Positions 21,798 through 33,355 of a stretch of DNA of 64,000 bases are shown here, one piece after another. Below the pieces are notes generated by a model. The model worked only from the letters and a program-made list of their open reading frames with translations, did no database searches and was not told the DNA's origin. Each line of letters starts with the position of its first letter. Position 1 is the stretch's first letter. The position numbers and the translations under genes were made by a program. Origin of the DNA: Lotus japonicus (Eukaryota; Streptophyta; Magnoliopsida; Fabales; Fabaceae); the NCBI RefSeq assembly GCF_012489685.1, contig NC_080046.1, positions 24,073,038 to 24,137,037 of the forward strand, in the 5' to 3' direction.

Positions 21798-22543
21798 TTA
21801 CCTTGAGGGTGATCTGAATATAGAGGAAGTAAGGTTCAAAAAGTCGACTCCCCTTGCTGTCCAATGTTCTCTCCACGCGTTCCTCTTCCTTTCCCTCTCT
21901 CGCTCGCGTCGAACTCTCTCTCGCAGTCGCTCCCTCGTCCTCTCTTGCTGGCGGCGGCCGGCGGTGGTTGGGTGGGTGCTGGGGTGGCAGCCGGTGATGG
22001 TGAGGAGATGGTGATGATGGCTCTCTGTAGTGTTTGGTGTTTCACGTGTTTTGTTTTCTGTTTTGCACAGTAGGGAAAAAAAAAGAAATAGGATTTCCCC
22101 CCTTTTGTTAGTGTGGCTAGGGTTTGCATAACCATAGCTCCCTCTTTTGCAATCCAAACACACTTGGCCCACTAAGCTTCCTCTTAATCTTATGATTATG
22201 ATCTCCTGAGCCCACTAATCATCCCAATTAACACATTAAACAAGGCTTTAACCCAAAGTTTTAAATTAGAGTTCGCAAGGTATGGACAGTTGGACCTTTG
22301 TCCATTAAATCATGAATATCTGGAGCTATAGACATCGGATTAACGCAAAACTACTTGGAGAATTTTCTTAACTTAAAGGGCTACAACGCTCATGAAGAAA
22401 GTTTTCCTAAATGAGGTCGTTAAGACCCTCTAAAAATTCATACAAGTTGACGGGAAGAATCTGTCAACCTTCAAACTTAACTTAAAAATTCATTTTATTC
22501 AAAGTTTTGCAAAAATGGCACTAAGATAAGTCTAGGGCCTTAC
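21798..22543. other. 5' portion of the solo LTR, no gene
   Basis: In LTR orientation this is the U3 start. It includes a CTCTC/CTCGC-rich tract at 21875-21950 and a run of A at about 22075-22085. Short ORFs on both strands are compositional. Confidence 0.35.
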
Positions 22544-23334
22544 CCCCGTCGACTTTATGTTGACCGATCCTTTCTTTGGGAATTTGAAGGAGGTCGAGGA
22601 CCCTGATCTTGACACCGTGGCCTAGGAAGCTGTTGTCAACCTCCTTCGCACCGACTGCTTGTTCGCTAAGCTCTCCAAGGATGTGACCAACGTTGCTGAG
22701 GTCGAAGAGCTTCGTCGGCAAGCGGAGGGGTATCGTACTGCCATGCTCCAAGCGTATGGCGAACGCAACAGGTTGTTAGCCCAGGTGGTGGACAAGAAGA
22801 CCAGACTGAACAAATTGGGCATTGAAATGCATGAACGCGAATCTGACTTGTCCGTCTATGAGGGGAGGGTCGAGGTGTTGGAGGATGAGCTTGACGGCGT
22901 GCAAAAAGAGTTGGATGCTCGGGCCCAAGCGATTGCTGCGGGCAGGGAAGCTTGTGCCGCCAAATATAGGGAGCTTGCGCGACGAACTGGTGTCGGCGAG
23001 CGAGGCCCTCGCCACAACAAGAGCCCAAATAGAGGCTAAGAACAAAGCCATTGCAGAGGCCGAGACCCGAGCATCCTCTGATGCCAAAACCCTCGAAATG
23101 AAGCTGAAAATCGAAGCGGCTGCAAAGGCTGTGGAAGAGCGTGGTCGTGACTTCTTTCTTGCGAAGGCCCAAATCTCGCACCTATACAAACAGCTGGACC
23201 ATAGCGAGATGGGGGCCTTCAAAAAAGTCACCCCCGACGTTTTGGTCGGCCCGAATGACCGCCCATGCTTTGACGCGGAGTACTTCCTGGCTGCTAACAA
23301 TGAAAAAGAAAAAGAAGATATTAATTCAGGCTGA

Positions 23335-24495
23335 CTACTTGTATTTACTTTCCCTTACCACTTTTGTAATTATGTTCTCCCGGTGAGGCTAGTTGTTAAT
23401 AAACATTTGTTGCATCTTTTTCTGTCCTCTTCTGCTTATCGCTTTGCCACATTTTGCTTTTGCGTTTGTTTTACGATTTAAGTTTGAATTACGTTTGACG
23501 ACTTTGAGTGTGTGCCAGGTTTTAACTAGGACTTTTGCTCAGTGTGGAACTGAGGCTTTGTTCACACGCTTTTCCCGTAAGATCAGGTGTGGCCTTGCCA
23601 GTTTTTTCTTGGCGAGGACTTACGGTGGCTGGCGTCCCAATGACCATGTGGGTTGCCCGAGGCTTAGCCTAGTTAGGAATGCTCGCCCATATTTCGGGGA
23701 GGCTTTTGGGATAAGAAGCTTATCCGCACACGTCGCCAACGAGTAGCAGCGGTCATGCCGGACTTTTCCGGAGCGATCCCCAGACATCAAGGTCGTGTTG
23801 GGATCGCCACCTTCAGGGCATTTTTCCCCCCGGGCGACCGTCATAATTCAGTTGTGAGTTAGGAGTAATGCTGAGAATATCCTTTTGTATTTGATCGTAA
23901 AAGAGATTTTTACATTTATTGAGGGATGCCTCATTAAAAAACTCCCGCAATGGAGAAAAAGAGTACATATTTATTTTTGTCCTTTACTTCATTCCTTCCC
24001 GTCATGCCATTGCTCCTGTTCCGTATCCGCTCCGCCTTCCCAGTAGTGATCCCTTCCGACTAGATTACCGTGCCAAGCACCTCATCTTTCAAACCCGATG
24101 TGCTCGTCTCCCACTATTTACCTCTGTGAGGCCGGTCTTCCCGCCTGGCCGCCCTACGGTAGAAAGGACTCTTGCCTAACTTGTTTCCTTGCTTGACGCG
24201 CCGAGCCGCCCTTGAAGGCTTAAAAATCGCAGTCCCTACTGGTTTCCAACACTCCGCCTTCCCTTTTCATTTGCTCCTGCGGTGACGCGCTTGGATCCGC
24301 TTCCCTACCTTCTTCTGCTCGCCCCGGGGTTACTCAACTTTTCCCGATTCACTTTGCTCGCCGCCTCCTTGCTGTGGATTTAGCTGAACCGCACCTTGTA
24401 TCACTGCCTCCTTTTCTCCACTTCCCTCTTGTCACATGCCCAAAAGAGTTGGCTTCCTGAACCTGGGTAATCCTTAGAATGCTGCATCCTTTTGG
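23335..24495. other. Internal region of the Tat-type element where pol should be
   Basis: About 1.2 kb between the end of the antisense ORF and the pol stub. No RT, RNase H or integrase motif in any frame. It contains the TGCCTCATTAAAAAACTCCC segment near 23926 that resembles the 3' noncoding region of Tat elements, so pol was removed by a large deletion. Confidence 0.55.
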
Positions 24496-26920
24496 CTCCA
24501 ATTAAAGAGGTCAAAATTGTCCTCCAACAACTTCTCCTAACGCCTTTCCTGACCAACTGTAAGCCTGGGCTCAATCGCTAGTACTCCCCGACTGAATTTG
24601 TACATTTCCAAGTCCGCAATTACATTTGCCCAGCGCTCCTCCGCATGAGCATCAGTAAATTGCCCATCTCTTACTGTCCTACCATCTGGCCTTTCCTAGT
24701 CTGCCATCCCTGTCTTCTCGTGCCGCTTTGACCCTGGCCCAGTATGCCGTGCTGACCTCGATCACCTTCCAAGATCTCAATCTCGTGACATCTGTGCCCA
24801 TCGCTAGCTCCCTTCTTCCCATTCAAACTAAGGCAGTTGTTGTAGCATTCCCTCGCCCGTCGTTGATCTACCACGATCTTTCCTACCTTACCGCAGATCA
24901 GTGGGTACTTCACCGCTAGGTGAGCTGTTGATATCACTGTGCAGAGGCGATTCAGCGTGTTCCGACCAATGATGACATTGTACGATGCCACTACCTGCAA
25001 AACCAATTACCTTATGCGCAAGAGCTTTGCGTTCTCATCAACACCAAAAACGGTGTCCAAATCCAAGTAGCCGCGCACCCAGACCTGTTCCCCCGAAAAG
25101 CCTACTAAAGTCCCGGAGTATGGCATCAGGTCTTTATCTGCTAACCCCAACTAGCCAAATGTGTCGCCATAGATGATATCCGCAGAGCTACCCTGATCTA
25201 AGAGCACTTTTCGCACATTGGAACTATTGATCCTCACCATTACTACCACGGGATCGTCCTTATGTGTCTTAATCCCTTCAAAGTCTGTCGACGATATCAC
25301 TATGTTCGATTGCTGAAAATCAAATGGAGTTGGAAACTCTTGAACTGAACTCACGACCTTCACATAGCTGCGTCTCGCTGCTGGCGTGTCTCCGCCTCCG
25401 CCGAAGCCCCCTGCAATTGTATTGATCGTCCCAACCTGCAGTTCGAGATCCCTGTTGAAGGTTTCTTCAGCCCCTTTCTTCCTTGTCGCCAGTGTCTCCT
25501 TCTTCTCCACCGTTGGTGTCTGACGACGACCATCCCGCCTGCGACCATCCTGCTGTCGGTTTCCCTTGTAGCGATTCTCCTGTTTGCGATCGCCTTGCCA
25601 GCGATCGCCGCGATCATTCAATTGTGAGCGCCCCGCCCTGATCAGCCTCTCAATATCATTTTTCAACGTAAAGCAGTCTTCGGTGTCGTGGCCAGCCGAG
25701 CGATGATACTCGCACCACTTGGTTTTGTGTACTACCACCCGCGGCGGGTTAACTTCCCTCTCGCCTTCTTCGACTTAATGCGTTTCCCTTACTTCCTGGA
25801 GTAGTTCGGTCAAATGTGCGCTCAGACTATTGCCTGTCCCCTCTCGCCGGCGAGAGTCGGCCTGATGCCACGAGCGCCGACTTTCAAAACTTACCTTCTT
25901 TGGATAGAGTTGTTCCTTCGCAAGCTTCTCTGGTGGCTTTATTTTCTCATCCCTTGGCTTGCTGCTTTCTCCCTTCTCCCGACCTTGCCTGTTTGCCGAC
26001 GATATGTCATTTTGGCTGCCTTCTTTCTCTGCCTTTGCGCGCCTCCGAGATAACTTGCTGTTTAGATTTCCTGGCTGTAGGCCATTTTTGAATGCGCGCG
26101 CACAGGCTTGTGGTTCCGACTCCTCAATCTTAACAGATGCCGCACCGTACCGCCTCACGTACTACTTCAGAGTTTCACCTTTTGACTGGCGAACGTTGTA
26201 CAAATCGTCAATCGTAACCTGCTTGATCTTGCTTGCGGAAAACTGAACAAGGAACTTCGACGAGAAATCGCGAAAGTTCGTAATGGATCCACGAGGCAAA
26301 GTCGTGAACCAAGTCATTGCCGTGTCTTTGAATGTTGACGGGAACATCCTGCACTTCACCGCATCAGATGCTGCACTTATCACCACTTTTGTGTTGAAAT
26401 AAAGCAGATGATCCTTCGGATCAGTCTTTCCACTATACGTTTCCAAAACAAGATTCTTCATGTTGTCAGGTATGGCTACCTCCCTTACCGCCGCCGAGAA
26501 TGGCTTAAACTCCGCTACAGCCTCCGCTTCCCGTTCTTCTTCGCCTTGTTGCTCAAGGCGATAGTAATCTAAATGCTCCTGCAAGTAAGCAATCCGCTGC
26601 CGTATGTTGTCCACGTTGCGGATCAAGCGTCTCCAATCTCTGCGAGTGATCGGAGCTTGAGGCAACGACGATCCAACTCCTGAGACCTCCGGCGAGCGAG
26701 CTGGAGATCCTTGCTGTGACGGTGAGGACGATGGAGAAGGTAATGGAGGCGTCGGAGAAGGAGGAGGAGGAGGCGGTGGAGGCGGAGGCGGAGGCGGAGT
26801 CGGTTGCTTAGGTTGCTCGTGACGAACCTCCTTACGGCGCGACCTTCCCCTCACACGATGCGGTGGTGAACCGCGCCTCTGCTCCAGCATTTCATTGCGT
26901 CTACGACGGCGAGTCTCCAT
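24496..26920 (-). pseudogene. gag-protease with pol stub, Tat-type Gypsy
   Basis: One frame from the ATG at 26920, broken only by nonsense codons at 26159-26161, 25772-25774, 25148-25150 and about 25009. In order: an Arg-rich and poly-Pro N-terminus, a coiled coil (WRRLIRNVDNIRQRIAYLQE), the retrotransposon gag domain (ETYSGKTDPKDHLLYFNTK, AMTWFTTLPRGSI), a basic linker, a CCHC-like knuckle (CEYHRSAGHDTEDC, about 25710), and an aspartic protease (LLDQGSSADIIY near 25190; SYNVIIGRNTLNRL near 24975). After the protease a short frame with NFDLFNWSQKDAAF (24496-24521 region) resembles the start of pol, then coding ends. Gag forms the particle and the protease matures it; this copy is inactive, but the frame has been kept well. 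Confidence 0.85.
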
Positions 26921-27045
26921 CAGATTTCAACCGCGAACCAGAAATTCAACCAAAAAACACAAAAATCAAAGGAAATTGCACAGAATTCCGAACTTCTCTC
27001 AACCAAAACAGTGATCCACGTAGTCTGGGAATCAAAATCTACCAG

Positions 27046-27063
27046 TCCCCACAGACGGCGCCA
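27046..27063 (-). other. Primer binding site of the Tat-type element
   Basis: On the minus strand TGGCGCCGTCTGTGGGGA lies two bases after the LTR end. TGGCGCC plus a G-rich tail is the usual primer site of Tat and Athila type elements. Confidence 0.72.
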
Positions 27064-27065
27064 AA

Positions 27066-27388
27066 TGTTTCAGCCAAGAACATAGAAAGAAGGTATAGTA
27101 CCTAGAGTGAAAGGATTGCAATGAGAGAATCTAGAGAGAGAAAGAGCGTGTAACCGCATAGAGAGAGAGTGTGTAACTAAATTTCAAGTTTGTTATTTAT
27201 CAAATGAGCTAAGAGTCTCCTACAATTGGTAACTGCCCCCTATTTATAGGCTAGGGGTTGGGCCTGGCGACCCTAACTATCCTTAGTTGGCCGGTTGGGC
27301 CTCTCGGGGGAGGCCCAATTCCCTGGCTCGCGCGTCGTCGTTAGGCAAGCATCCCTGGGCGAGGGCCCCAGGGGTCTCGCCCAGTCCA
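27066..27388 (-). repeat. 5' LTR of the Tat-type element
   Basis: 323 bases, starting TG and ending CA on the plus strand, paired with 17468-17783. Differences between the two LTRs are frequent, so the insertion is old. A TATAAATAG core lies on the minus strand near 27240. Confidence 0.82.
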
Positions 27389-27626
27389 TTGGCTGTTGTT
27401 TAATTAAGGGGATATGCCTTAATCTTATTGGTGATATTCTGATTTTTAATTTGTAGATACGTTGTTATTTTGTTTTAGTATTTGAACATGTTGTGATTTG
27501 TTAAAAATTGAAGATATGTTGTTAGTAGATTAAATTTTGAAGATAAGGTTAATTTGTTAAGGTGGTTGCTCATCCAAATTTCGAACTCATGTGAGTTTTC
27601 AATCCGAACTCATGTGAGTTTTCATC
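27389..27626. other. Spacer with a 22-bp tandem duplication
   Basis: AT-rich. At 27582-27626 the segment CGAACTCATGTGAGTTTTCA occurs twice in tandem. No gene. Confidence 0.5.
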
Positions 27627-28390
27627 CTCTCCCTCTCTTCCTCCTTGCTCGCGGCCTCAATGTGGAGAATGGGAGATATTTTTTTTTTTCTATTTATAGG
27701 AGAGTGAAATCGCGGGAAAATGAATATTTCGCGATTCCGATTTTTGCAGCACGTTCATAGGTGAATTCTAAGCGAGATTCTGGCGACAGAATTCCAGAAC
27801 TCAAAATAAGTCTCTTGAATTTGAAGAAAACGATCCAAAAGCGGTGTGAGCTAAAATGCCCCGAAAAACTACTTTTTGCTGTGAAAGTCGGATGACAAAA
27901 CTTCGTTTTGAAGAAAGATTGGAAACGTCTAAAGAAAACTGGCAACGCGGATGGAAACTTCGTTAGAAGCTCCGAATAGAAAAAGTCATCATTCAGCGTC
28001 TGAATTTGGAGTTTTTAGAGAATAGAATTTAGCGTCGTCAGACTTCCGAGAAGTGAAACCTATCGTGCGTACAGTCCAGAGTTCCCAAATGAAACGCTGG
28101 TCGAGGGAAAAATAAAGAGAACTTCTTATTTTTCCAAGGATTTTGAATTTCGCTTAAAGAGTGCTTTAAGAGCGGAATTAGCCTATTCTAGACACTCTCG
28201 CCATAAGGCGGGTGTGCAGACGACTCGCACTAACTTCTAAAACGACTATGGTACTATCCTCAAGCAAATCCTGAACTTACTTCTTCATTTAACTTTCCCA
28301 AACAGCAAACTCCTGTCACGCTTACACCGATCCTACGCGTGAGTCGGGAAAATAATTATTTAATCTAGTTCCGAAATCTGGGTCTTACAC
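27627..28390 (-). repeat. Inverted LTR fragment related to LTR A
   Basis: The complement begins TGTAAGACCCAGATTTCGG at 28390 and runs through sequence related to the first 0.8 kb of the 4-kb LTR at 30309: the TTCGGAGCTTC, TTCTGGAATTCTGTCGCCAGAA and TATAAATAG/GAGGCCGCGAGC blocks appear in order. It stops just past the promoter core, so it is truncated. Diverged, so an older or different family member. Confidence 0.72.
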
Positions 28391-28751
28391 TATCAATTTG
28401 GTTTTTTCTTAGAGCTCCCAGGAATTAAAAAAAATAAACTAAATGAAAATAAACCAAATGGATACAACTCTGTTCAATTCCATGTCCTTCAACGAAATTG
28501 AAAAAAAAGTGCTCAAATTTTGCAGAATAAATGGCTTGTCTTTGAACAATATACAAGTCTTTGTTTCTTAGGCGGTGGCCCATAAATTTATAACAGATCG
28601 CTGTTTTTTTTTTCCCATGTCAACCCACTGGAAATTCAAATTTTAGCCGTCGCCCCACCTGCGTTTCTAATTTCCATCACCAGTCGAACCGCTTATGAGC
28701 ATCTAAAGCGCAAAACCTACATGCCCCAATTTTCACCTGCGTTTCTAATTT
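28391..28751. other. Spacer with a duplicated 24-mer
   Basis: No gene. CACCTGCGTTTCTAATTTCC occurs at about 28657 and again at about 28735, the second copy abutting the start of the chromovirus internal fragment. Confidence 0.45.
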
Positions 28752-30308
28752 CCATCATGTATACGTGTTATGTTGAGGGTGCATAGTTCCGTAGCGAGAC
28801 CGTTAAGGATTGGATGTCGGGATAATTGTGACTACTAGATCATAGGAACTCATTGACTGTTCTAGTGGGTTTTTCTAAATTCCCACCTTCGATGTATTAG
28901 ACCCGATCAACTTAATACTGAGGGGGTGATATTTGGAATCACAGCTGGCTATGGACTTTGATAGAAGGATTGGTAAGATTAACTTGATTGGATCGAGGAT
29001 TAGTCGAGTTTGGGAGAAAAGTTCGCGTTAAGTATTAGTTTTCTTGCGCAGGAGTGATAGTTTTAAGAAATGGATATGCATTTAAGAAAGTTGAAGAATT
29101 AAAGGACATTAGAGGTCCAAACTTGGTGAAGGTTTAGGTTTTAAGTCTATGAATTCTTGTCTAAAGTGCGTAGGACTCGAAGTTTGTCAGAATTTGATTG
29201 AGAGATTAAGAAGTTGATTGACGAGATGGTGATCAAGTTACAGAAAGGAAAGTGTTAGTATCAAGATGAATACTTGAGGTATCATATTTGGACAAGTTTC
29301 TTAGAGTCTAACAGTGAATGGAACTTTGTTATGGATTTTGATGATGCATACTAGGGTTAACAAGTGAATTTTACTAAGTTGAATGAGAATCCTAGGGCTA
29401 AGGTTGACCTAGTGAGCTGAGATTCATGTACGCATAAGAGATTTAGTGGTGTTAGCGGTTACGATAACAGTTAAATCTAGGAAGGTTGGAGGATCGGATG
29501 ATAAAATGACTAGTTAAGTCCCTTGAGGTATAGTTATGATTTGATCTTCTAGGGGATGAGTCCTTATTTGTGTGAAGTGTTAAGGATTTCAGTAAGTGTA
29601 AATTGGTTTGAGTGAGGAAAGTTTTAAGGAAGGAAATGACAATAATGGATTGTTAGATATTAAGATGATGATTAGCTTATCAGTTATTTATGAATTGATG
29701 TTAAAGGGAACGAGTCTAGTGATGCACAAGGTATTAAGGCTCAAATCGAGTTTTAATTTGAATGGTTCCTAAGTAGAAGATTGATTTCATGGTACGAATG
29801 AGGATAGTTACGAAGTTGGAAGTGACGTTAATGGACTAGTAGATTCCAAGTGAATAGTTCGTCTAGGAGTTATCGAGCGATCGAGTTGAGTTTTGGGTCA
29901 TGAGTGCAGATAAGGAGGACAGGTTGAACATTCACTTTGAAATGGCAGAGATGTAATGAGTTTAAGAAGAATTTCGGACGACCGAATGTAAGAAGCAAGT
30001 GGTTAAGATTGAGCGACTGCACGGAGTGCCAACTTGTATTATTTCAAACGTAGACCCGACGCAAGTGGTCGAGCCGGACAACATAGAGCTGGAAGATGAT
30101 ATGTCTTTTGAGACGCCATCGGTCAGCATTGGGGCTAGAAGAGTGAAACAATCGAGGGGAAAGTAGAGTGCTTTAGTGAAAGTTATTTGGAACAAAGACA
30201 TGGACGGTGCTATATGGGAGATATAGGAAAAGATCAAGGAATAATATCCGGATCTTTTTACTGAACTTTAAGTTTCGAGGTCGAAACTTTCGTTTTGGAG
30301 GGTAGAAA
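28752..30308 (+). pseudogene. Left internal fragment of the array with integrase and chromodomain remnants
   Basis: Matches 44557-46374 apart from small indels and the TRIM insertion. Only its end is recognisable: near 29895-30240 a broken frame holds an integrase zinc-binding-like piece (LNIHFEMAEM), a fragment of the integrase core (LHGVP-x-IISNVDP) and a chromodomain-like end (VVEPDNIE, ETPSVSIGARRVKQ). Stops are more numerous than in the right unit, including one after EM near 29957 and another in the KQSRGK region. A purine-rich tract (GGAGGGTAGAAA) precedes the LTR. Confidence 0.7.
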
Positions 30309-33300
30309 TGTGAGACCCAAGTTTTTAAGCTTAGAATAAATTAATGAAATTCCTATTCACGATTAGGTTCGATGTATCGTGAAGGGAAATCTGAACAAGT
30401 GTTTACCGAATAGAATAAATTTATGAAGGAGAAAGTTCAGGAAAAGACTAAGAATAGTATTAAAATCGATATAAGTTATAACGCAAATCTTATTCGCTTA
30501 CGCCTAGGGCAAGAGCGTTAGTAAACGATTAATTTACTCTTAAGGCACTATAGGAACTAATTCCAAAAATCATCAGAGGAATGTTAGAACTTCTCTTAAT
30601 CCTTTCCATGACAAGAGTTTCGATACGAAACCCTGGAATGTACGAACGTCCGAATCTAATTCTCGGAAGTTTGCCGAAACTGAATCTCTGATAGCGCAAG
30701 AACGTTAAAATAAACTGTCGATGGAGATTTTTTCTATTCGGAGCTTCAAACGAAGATTCCACATGCGTAAACCCATTCATTTCGATGTTTATAATCTTTC
30801 TTCAGAAAGAAGTTTTCTCATCCGACATCAACTACAAAAAGTAGTTTTTCGGGTAAAATCGATTTACACCGACTTTGGATTATTTGCTTAAATTCCTAGA
30901 AACCTGTTTCGAGTTCTGGAATTCTGTCGCCAAAATCTATCTTAGAATTAAAAGAGGAACGCGCAGGAAAAATCAAAATCACGAAATTTTTATTTTTCCG
31001 CATTTTCCCTCACCTATAAATAGGTGAGAAATGAAAAAAAATTCATCACCACCATCACCAAGAGGCCGCGAGCTTGAGAGGAGAAAGTGGGGAAGTGATT
31101 TTCGCCGATTCTTGTCTGATCGTCGCTCTGTTCGTTGCTACGCGTAGGCCTCGAGGTACTGATGCTTTTCCTTACCTCTGATCGTAAATTCTGTCGCTTT
31201 TCTCTATGTCTTTCTGTGCTCAAAGTTTCGAGCTTTTTGTAAAACTGTCCAAATAACTTGATTTCAGTGTCTAAACTTATTGCCTACATGCCCAAGAGCA
31301 TGAATATCCGGTTATTTTCTGCTGAATCTCGTCGAATCGTCGCGGAGCTTCAATTCTGTGAAAATACCCATTTTCTGACCAAAGCTTCGTTCTTTGGATA
31401 AAAAACTCTCGACTGAGCTTAGTGTAAGTAGGATTAGTTGTTATAAATGTCATTAGGAACACGCTCATCAAATTTATTTTTCAAAATTTCGACTTTGAGT
31501 TTTCGGGCTAAAAACACTGACCAAAATACCCCTGTGTTAGTTTTCGACCCGATAATTTTTCTGAGAGTTTCCCTGACCTAGATATCGCCTAAGAATACCT
31601 AGGAATTAAATTAGATCGAAGAAAAAGTTCAGGAAACCCTATTTTGATAGTGGCCGAAACTTATTTGGTATGGTACCGTGTCCAAAAATAATTTTTGGGT
31701 CTGTATGACCTAAGTTATAGCGTAGCTCTCTCCGTTGTTGAAATTTTGGCTTTGGTTTCGCGTCATTCCGAGTTCTATAGCTCGAATTATGCACGTTTTA
31801 GCGAATAAAGTGTTTTTGTACAAAACTTGAATCGAGTCAAAACTCATCCATTCGGGGAAAACCCTTCCATTCGTGCCTAAATGTTGTACTCTGAAGCTTC
31901 TTGAGGTTTGTCTAACATTAGTTAGTATTGTTTCGATTGTACCGACTTATTTTGATTGATTTTTGCTTTGCTTACACTAAGGTTCAGTTGTGGGAACCTT
32001 GGACTTGACTGAGCAAGCTTGCGAGTGTGACTTACACTGAGATTCTGGAGGAATTAGAGGTGAGGGCAACTTACTTGCTAGCTAATGCTTTGTAGGCGTC
32101 GATAAATTCGACTTGATTTATTGTTTATGCATATGAACTGTCAGGATTGAAAATGTTTTCCGAAGGCTTTGGTCGAGTGAACTTATATGAGACGTGTGTC
32201 TCCGTTTTCTGAGAGGCTTTGGTCGTTTACTGGTTTCTGTCTTACTGCTTTCTAGTGGATATGACAAGTTAATGTTTTACAGCACTGCATTAATGTTTCA
32301 TCGCTCGATAGAGCTTGATGTATTTGTGTTCATGATTGAATTTTGCTAACTTGGTTGTGCAATTATACATATATATGTTGTACGTTAGAGTGTGGGAAAA
32401 CAGGTAGTTATGCCGTACTCATGATGAGATTTTGGAAAGTTTGATGGGACGAACCGAGGATCGGCCCCTTATTATTTTAGTGGATCGAGACCTTCTCTAG
32501 GAGTCACTTGGGATGATGGGATCTAATTTTCAAGGAAAATTCATAATTTACTAAACAACATCTGAACTCTTTAAGTAATGATAACAATCTCAGATAAAAA
32601 CTTAGGGCTTGGATATTAGTTTTAGAAAATGAGAAGTGTCGCCGAATCCAAGTTTTTGGGAAACTCATAAGTTTCTGAGTATGTTTATACTCTTTTACTT
32701 GACGAACAGTTTTATGGTTCGACTATCTAGAGGGATAAGTCGGGGAACTATAGGTTTCCAGGTACATAAGTACTCTTCGCTCGATGAACAATTTATTTGT
32801 TTGGCTATCTAAAAGACAAGCCAGGGGACTATATGTTTCTGAGTACATGGGCACTCTTACGCTCACTGAGCAGTTTTTGACCATCGAAATTTGATGAGTC
32901 AGATGCCTCAAGAAGTCATCAAGGGTGATTGCACTCTTTTTATATTTATCTGTCTTTTGTCGCAGAATCGACATTTACCTTAGGGTACAGTAGAGCCAAT
33001 AAACTCTAACACTTTTGCTGATTAAGCAAGTTTTTGGTCAATGACCACAGTATACCTTCCGGTACAATATACCTTCGGGTACAGTATGCCTTCGGGTACA
33101 ATAGAGACAATATACTCTAGCTAGTCACGTGTATCCTGGTGAGGACAGTCGTTGTTTGACTAACCATATTGCACTCATGCATTTATTCGTGAAAGGTGCC
33201 TTCGGGTACCTCGGGCATTCAACGGGGGATATGATCGACCGCACGGTTAGGATCGACCTGTTGATGTCGGGCACAGCGGAGGAAAAAGTCGACCCACAGG

Positions 33301-33355
33301 GTTAGGACTGATCCGGCTATGTCTAGGTTGTAAGCGACACCCGAGGGATATGGTC
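30309..33355 (+). repeat. Middle LTR of the array, first part
   Basis: Begins TGTGAGACCCAAG. Promoter core TATAAATA at 31015-31022. Contains short tandem units of ACCTTCGGGTACA type at about 33050-33110. Interrupted by element B after the target TGGTC (33351-33355). Short ORFs on the minus strand (for example 32723-32974) recur in the other LTR only because the LTRs are copies. Confidence 0.88.

Larger units (their letters stand above)
19570..22543 (-). mobile_element. Probable solo LTR (about 3 kb) of a chromovirus-like Gypsy
   Basis: Splits the antisense ORF. The plus strand starts TGTAACGCCCCGATTTC and ends CTAGGGCCTTAC. The complement is a typical chromovirus LTR, beginning GTAAGGCCCTAG and ending GAAATCGGGGCGTTACA; the nearby element at 33356 ends its LTR with the same GGGGCGTTACA. 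No gag or pol is inside. The last two bases expected at the right edge are not present and a clean target duplication is not seen, so the right boundary is approximate. Confidence 0.65.
18286..23334 (+). pseudogene. Antisense ORF of the Tat element ('putative gypsy type transposon' protein), interrupted
   Basis: Plus-strand gene, opposite to gag. Part 1 (18286-19038) is one open frame with no ATG at its start; it includes YFANVLRAVGC, then PFSPFLCRVLSEI and LHLNAWAIIRCFEVLC, the PF04195-type signature. Part 2 (19123-19569) is a basic, Pro-rich linker with NLS-like PPPPKKKLRKSK and LPKKKSKKHKK; an intron may separate it from part 1. A 3-kb LTR insertion follows. Part 3 (22544-23334) is a long Ala/Glu/Arg coiled coil with an in-frame TAG near 22622 and a frameshift near 22990, ending FLAANNEKEKEDINSG. 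Tat elements are known to carry such extra ORFs; their function is unknown. Confidence 0.78.
17468..27388 (-). mobile_element. Tat-type Gypsy retrotransposon derivative lacking RT
   Basis: Minus-strand LTR element with LTRs of 316 bp (17468-17783) and 323 bp (27066-27388). The order from its 5' end is LTR, primer binding site, gag-protease, a stub of pol, about 1.2 kb without domains, an ORF on the opposite strand, a G-rich tract (plus 17784-17800) and LTR. Reverse transcriptase, RNase H and integrase are absent. The antisense ORF and a TGGCGCC-type primer site fit the Tat lineage of Ty3/Gypsy. The element is interrupted by a probable solo LTR at 19570-22543. A matching 5-bp target duplication was not found. 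Confidence 0.82.

Noticed and set aside
19570..22543. Complete LTR retrotransposon
   Set aside because: No second LTR, primer site or gag-pol inside; best explained as a solo LTR.
22666..23300. Minus-strand ORFs of 171 and 174 residues
   Set aside because: Antisense of the coiled-coil part of the plus-strand antisense ORF, which has the recognisable composition.
25814..26246. Plus-strand ORFs of 79-95 residues
   Set aside because: Antisense of the gag gene; Leu/Phe/Cys-rich composition is the mirror of Lys/Arg/Glu codons.
27582..27626. Possible CRISPR-like repeat
   Set aside because: Only two adjacent 22-bp units without spacers, in plant nuclear DNA.
32723..32974. 83-residue minus-strand ORF repeated at 48760-49011
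   Set aside because: LTR copies of one another; no recognised domain.
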